A stretch of DNA of 60,000 nucleotides from Membranipora membranacea (lineage: Eukaryota; Bryozoa; Gymnolaemata; Cheilostomatida; Membraniporidae), in contig OU612071.1 of assembly GCA_914767715.1 (NCBI GenBank), positions 11,455,493 to 11,515,492 of the forward strand, read 5' to 3'. The notes under the pieces were generated by a model. That model had not been told where the DNA came from and did not search any database. It saw nothing but the letters and a program-made list of their open reading frames with translations. Below are positions 56,463-60,000 of the stretch, piece after piece. Made by a program: the position numbers and the translations under genes. Each line of letters begins with the position of its first letter. The stretch's first letter is position 1.

Positions 56463-56877
56463 CCCCATGATTATATCAAAATATTTACTCACTTGTCACT
56501 GGTTCAGTTCTATTTCGCAAGTAATGTATTTGTATGCAACCATCTCCAGTGCTTATCACTCACTGTCATAAAGTTGTCTACAAAATCGAGACTATTAACT
56601 CCTGTGACCTTCGACATTTCCCACCCGGCAGTCCTCATGTTCCAATATTCTAGGTTCGGCCAAGATCGACACCTAAACAGGAAGAACTGAATAAGTGGCT
56701 AGATAGAGTACTAACGATGCCACAAGGGTCAATAAAACAGTACTAGTATCTCTTACTCACTGATGGAAAGAAGGAAAATTGAGTGTTTAGATTAGATTTT
56801 TGTAGAATGTTCACTTACCAAAAGCCATTGACGAAGGCTGTCAGGATGGGCAACGCGAGATGAGAATGCCCCACCAT

Positions 56878-56966
56878 ACCCAAGTCTTAGCAAAAGATTG
56901 TCAAACTAAAAGTGAGTCATGGCTCTAGGTCACACAACTTTTGGTCTTCACTAAAGTACACTTGCA
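56878..56966 (-). promoter_or_regulatory. Conserved leader block upstream of pseudogene 4
   Basis: Minus strand carries TTTAGTGAAGACCAAAAGTT, GTGTGACCTAG and TTTTGCTAAGACTTGGGT before the ATG, matching the other three leaders. Upstream sequence as far as about 57790 aligns with the upstream kilobase of pseudogene 2. Confidence 0.5.
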
Positions 56967-57345
56967 TAGAATTTCAGGTATTTCTATTTTCTGAATGGCC
57001 ACTTGTAAATTTGTAAATTCCCTCACATTAATAGCAAATGTTTCCAAGACTAATTAATGATTACAAAACATTGACTGGCTCACAAATATGTATATTGTTC
57101 AAGCCTAATTATTAATCAAATTTAGGGTCTATGGCACATATAACAAGGTTTTTTTCAAAAAATTACAACAATATATAGCTCTTAAATCCCAAGGATTACT
57201 GAGTAAGCTTGATCAGCCAACAATTTTCAAGTTAGTGAAAAAGTATTTCAAATTCAAATAGCTGTTTGTTTAGGTTTCAGCCATTATCCAAGTTTTCAGA
57301 ATACTTACAACCCAAGCCAAGAAATGGATGCGTCAATTTTACTAT

Positions 57346-57590
57346 AATAATAATATAATAATATCAACTTTATTGCTATCCAAGACCCCTTTCGGGGCAA
57401 ATGAGAATATGGTTATACAGTAGAATAAGAGTTATCACATCTATTTAGGTAGGAGTGGGCAAGTTAGGCTATTGTCCGGAGAGCTCACCTCCTAAAGCAG
57501 CATGGAGAGTGACCGGGATTCGAACCTGCAACTCTCAGATTGAGAAGCACAAATCCTAATCGCTTCACCACCCTGCCTGCCTACTATAAC
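57346..57590 (-). mobile_element. tRNA-derived SINE, group B
   Basis: Minus strand: A-box TGGTGAAGCGATTAGGA, perfect B-box GGTTCGAATCC, body with CTCATTTGCCCCGAAAGGGG and a tail of ATTATTATA repeats. A fragment of the same body lies at about 17940-18020. Confidence 0.8.
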
Positions 57591-59512
57591 TGAACCTGAT
57601 TGGTAAAGAAACAGTTTACATTGTCATGTCATAGCTTCAACTCTGATCAAGTGATGCCTGAGTGTAGAAAATATATCCCTTAGATGAGTTGAAAGGCATA
57701 CAAAGTCAGAGAACTTTTCAATATTCAAAGCAGAGGTTATGGGACTGTAGTTCAGCTGCACTATCCACATACTCTATACATCAATGGGATATTAATATTT
57801 TAATATTTCAAAAGAAATTGATTTTTTAGATGGAATAAGATGGTCATTAGTTTTAATTTCCTCTCTTTGGCTCAGACAAGGTGACACTGTACGGTTTTTG
57901 AATTGTATTGTATTGCATTGTAACTCTCATCCAGCCATTAGACTGTGACCAACACCACCAGGTGCTTCCACCTCCCGATAGAAAGCTTAAGGACCAACAC
58001 TTTTAATACATGAAGGCCAACCATGGACTGGGGATCTGCAATTTTGATTTTTTATTAGCAGTAGCATTAATGAGAGCTTTGAAATTAGTTGCCGCAATTC
58101 GATACCATTTGAATGCCGTTTATGGTTTGGGGATCTGTTTTTTTTAGTGGATACCAGATTTGCCTGGGCAAAATAACGTTCACCACTGCAGTCATCGTTT
58201 TGAAACTGAAAATGTTTTTTAGAAGTCAATACTAGAGATGTTAAAGCCTAAACTGAAAGTGTTTAGGTTTCTGTCCCCCATTTTTTTCCAGTTTTGTTTG
58301 TAATTCCTTGAAAAGAAAATTTTACATGCACATTTATTTATTACAGGCACTTACCTTACTATGCCTTACTAAAGCCTTACTATGAAATTTTGATATCGGG
58401 TCAAATAATCAGGGTCAAATAAGCTGAAGCAGATGGACATTTAAGAGGTATTAAATAGACTGAACTTCCCGGCAGATATCTATCTGAAAAAACATCGGTC
58501 AGGAGCAGTGGTTATCATTGGGATGTGGCCTCGAGCCAATTCAGAATTTAATCTGAGAATGAGGGCTTTTATCTGTCTAAAATATATTCGTAGAAATTTG
58601 TGGAAATACTCAAAAAGACTCTGAGTGAAAATCCCACCTGAACTTCAGCCCCCAGTTAGGAGAAGAAGACAGCAAGCGTTCAATGAAAGGCAGCAATGCA
58701 GGCAGGGTAGGAAGCGGCGAGCTCCTACAGTGAAAGCATAGCCAGCAGCGGCAGTACAGGTAATCCGATGTTTACTCATTCACGTAACGATGAGCCATGT
58801 ACTAGAATCAGTGGTATCCAAGATAAAAGAAGGAAAGCTAGTTGACCGTTGGTCAAGGTCACATGCTGTCAGTACAAATTTTACTACTCTCTGTATTTTT
58901 AGTCTTTTATCCAGTCATTTTTACTCATGCTGCTTTTTACCCTTGACCATATGACTGGTTTTCACATTGTGCTTACCTGTATAACCAGTTTCTTGTCTCA
59001 AACATATCCAACTGATAGATTTTATCTGTTTTATCACCGTCAAATTTGTACTATTGATGATGTGTCAAAATTCAATGGTTTCCATCTTGGCCTAGACTTG
59101 GATCACGCTATGCCGTCTTGATTGGGGCATGTGATTGTTCATCACATACCAACAATTATATCCAGCTTCCGCTCTCAGTCTAAATCTTTTGTGAGCGTAA
59201 ACAATAGGACAAGGGTACTGAGTCACATACCTCAAGCTATTACAACGGTAATTACTGAAAGGGTCCCATCTAATGATGTACATTATGGTCAGGCTGTCAA
59301 ATGAGGGTGGAAGCTCTCTGCTGACAAAACCTGCCACACACAGATTGCCCACTGTTTGACGAGTTGTCAACGTGAGTTGTACGCACTTGATTCTGGTTGT
59401 CAATCAATGTGCACGACTCGGCTACCTACCCTCAGTAAACTACCGAATAATCTAATTCACATTTAAATAACTAAACAACAACCTCGTCAAACTCAGACAT
59501 CCCTGCCTATCA
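57591..59512. other. Right flank, no recognised gene
   Basis: The first 200 bases belong to the pseudogene upstream homology. A short basic open stretch (about 58650-58730, with RRRRQQAF) and open frames at 57987-58229 (-) and 58927-59304 (+) show nothing I can identify; the last may be the worn 5' part of the LINE beginning at 59513. Confidence 0.4.
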
Positions 59513-59638
59513 TCTACATGTACAACATACGCTCTCTTAACCATCGAAGATTGCAGAACTGAAAACAATAGCCCAAAACCATGACATCATAGTGATAACT
59601 GAGTCTTGGCTTTCCACTGGTAAAGAACAAGCCTTTTT
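59513..59638 (+). mobile_element. LINE fragment: start of an APE-type endonuclease
   Basis: YNIRSLNHRRLQ followed, after a one-base frame slip, by LKTIAQNHDIIVITESWLS. The N-x-RSL start and the TE(S/T)WL box are typical of the N-terminus of the apurinic-type endonuclease of CR1/L2/L1-like elements. It is degenerate after about 59640. Confidence 0.7.
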
Positions 59639-59783
59639 GTTTTATTTTTGATGTGATTTTGATAGAACAGTTATTATCCATCTCTGTTGTGATAATACCA
59701 AACAGAAAAGCCACTAGAAAACAAAAGCATTATTCAATGAAAGCCTTAGAGGCTACTAGCAGTTTCATTATGTTGACTATCAC

Positions 59784-60000
59784 CAGGGGTGTATTTTCTA
59801 AAAATTTTCACTCACTGACTTTTTAGAGATGAGCATAATGATCGGGCGTAGGCGTGGCGGGGAGGGTGTGGGAGGGGCGCTTAAGCGCCCTCCCACCACG
59901 GAAATTTTTGCATATCGGTAGCAAAATAGTGCAAGCAGAGAGGTATTTCAATAGCTCACTGAGCTGTTGGGTACTTTCAGAAAACAACTCAATAGCAGTA
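59784..60000. mobile_element. hAT-type element, second copy, cut by the window edge
   Basis: Starts CAGGGGTGTATTTTCTAAAA and is almost identical to 8223-8460, apart from loss of about 21 bases around the CGGGC-GCA-GCCCG hairpin. It continues past the window. Confidence 0.88.

Larger units (their letters stand above)
54733..56877 (-). pseudogene. Pseudogene 4: short decayed propeller-EGF copy
   Basis: Minus-strand remnants: 56877-56819 (signal exon, open), 56672-56564 (second exon, open), 56551-56493 (3' half of the third exon; its first half and the intron are deleted, fusing it to the second donor), 55854-55664 (2-base deletion leading to TAA), 55196-55078, 54921-54733 (frameshift, and an inverted duplication). 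No later exons were found. The signal exon is 59 bases, as in pseudogene 2 (62 in genes 1 and 3), and both pseudogenes share K(V)TGV and GDCG-type residues, so they form one subtype. Confidence 0.82.

Overview
The window is nuclear DNA of an animal, most likely an early-branching or marine invertebrate. It is AT-rich, and its genes are many short exons with GT-AG introns. EGF modules sit on phase-1 exons, tRNA-derived SINEs are abundant, and there are hAT, TTAA-type and DIRS-type transposons. There is no operon, Shine-Dalgarno or CRISPR structure. I cannot name the species; a sponge-like animal is only a guess.

The main content is a four-copy cluster of one gene family that I do not recognise by name. 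The best copy (36613-51607, +) can be read as 22 exons and 2,652 coding bases (883 residues plus stop). It encodes a short signal peptide, a module built from eight exons, two EGF-like domains, a second eight-exon module, a third EGF-like domain and a short Cys-ended tail with no membrane segment. Both modules use the same series of intron phases (0,1,1,0,1,2,1,1) and similar exon lengths, so one is an internal duplicate of the other. Each module has about six strand-turn-strand motifs, so I infer a six-bladed beta-propeller. The predicted product is a secreted (propeller-EGF-EGF-propeller-EGF) protein.

Layout: 2319-15613 (-) is a second open copy, read from the start codon to the last propeller exon; its final EGF exon was not found in the remaining 2.3 kb. 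19230-30462 (+) is a decayed copy with frameshifts and stops. 36613-51607 (+) is the complete copy. 54733-56877 (-) is a short decayed copy. The two open copies belong to one subtype and the two dead copies to another. A conserved leader block lies just upstream of all four start codons.

Introns and spacers are full of mobile DNA, and the paralogous introns act as empty-site controls. There are two hAT-type non-autonomous elements with 8-bp target duplications, a TTAA-flanked MITE family with a nested insertion, a 2.6-kb element with long inverted ends and exon-like open frames, several foldback elements, a broken DIRS-type element (RT thumb, RNase H, tyrosine recombinase), a LINE endonuclease scrap, at least five tRNA-derived SINE groups and several microsatellites. 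One SINE sits at the same place in both open copies and so predates their split.
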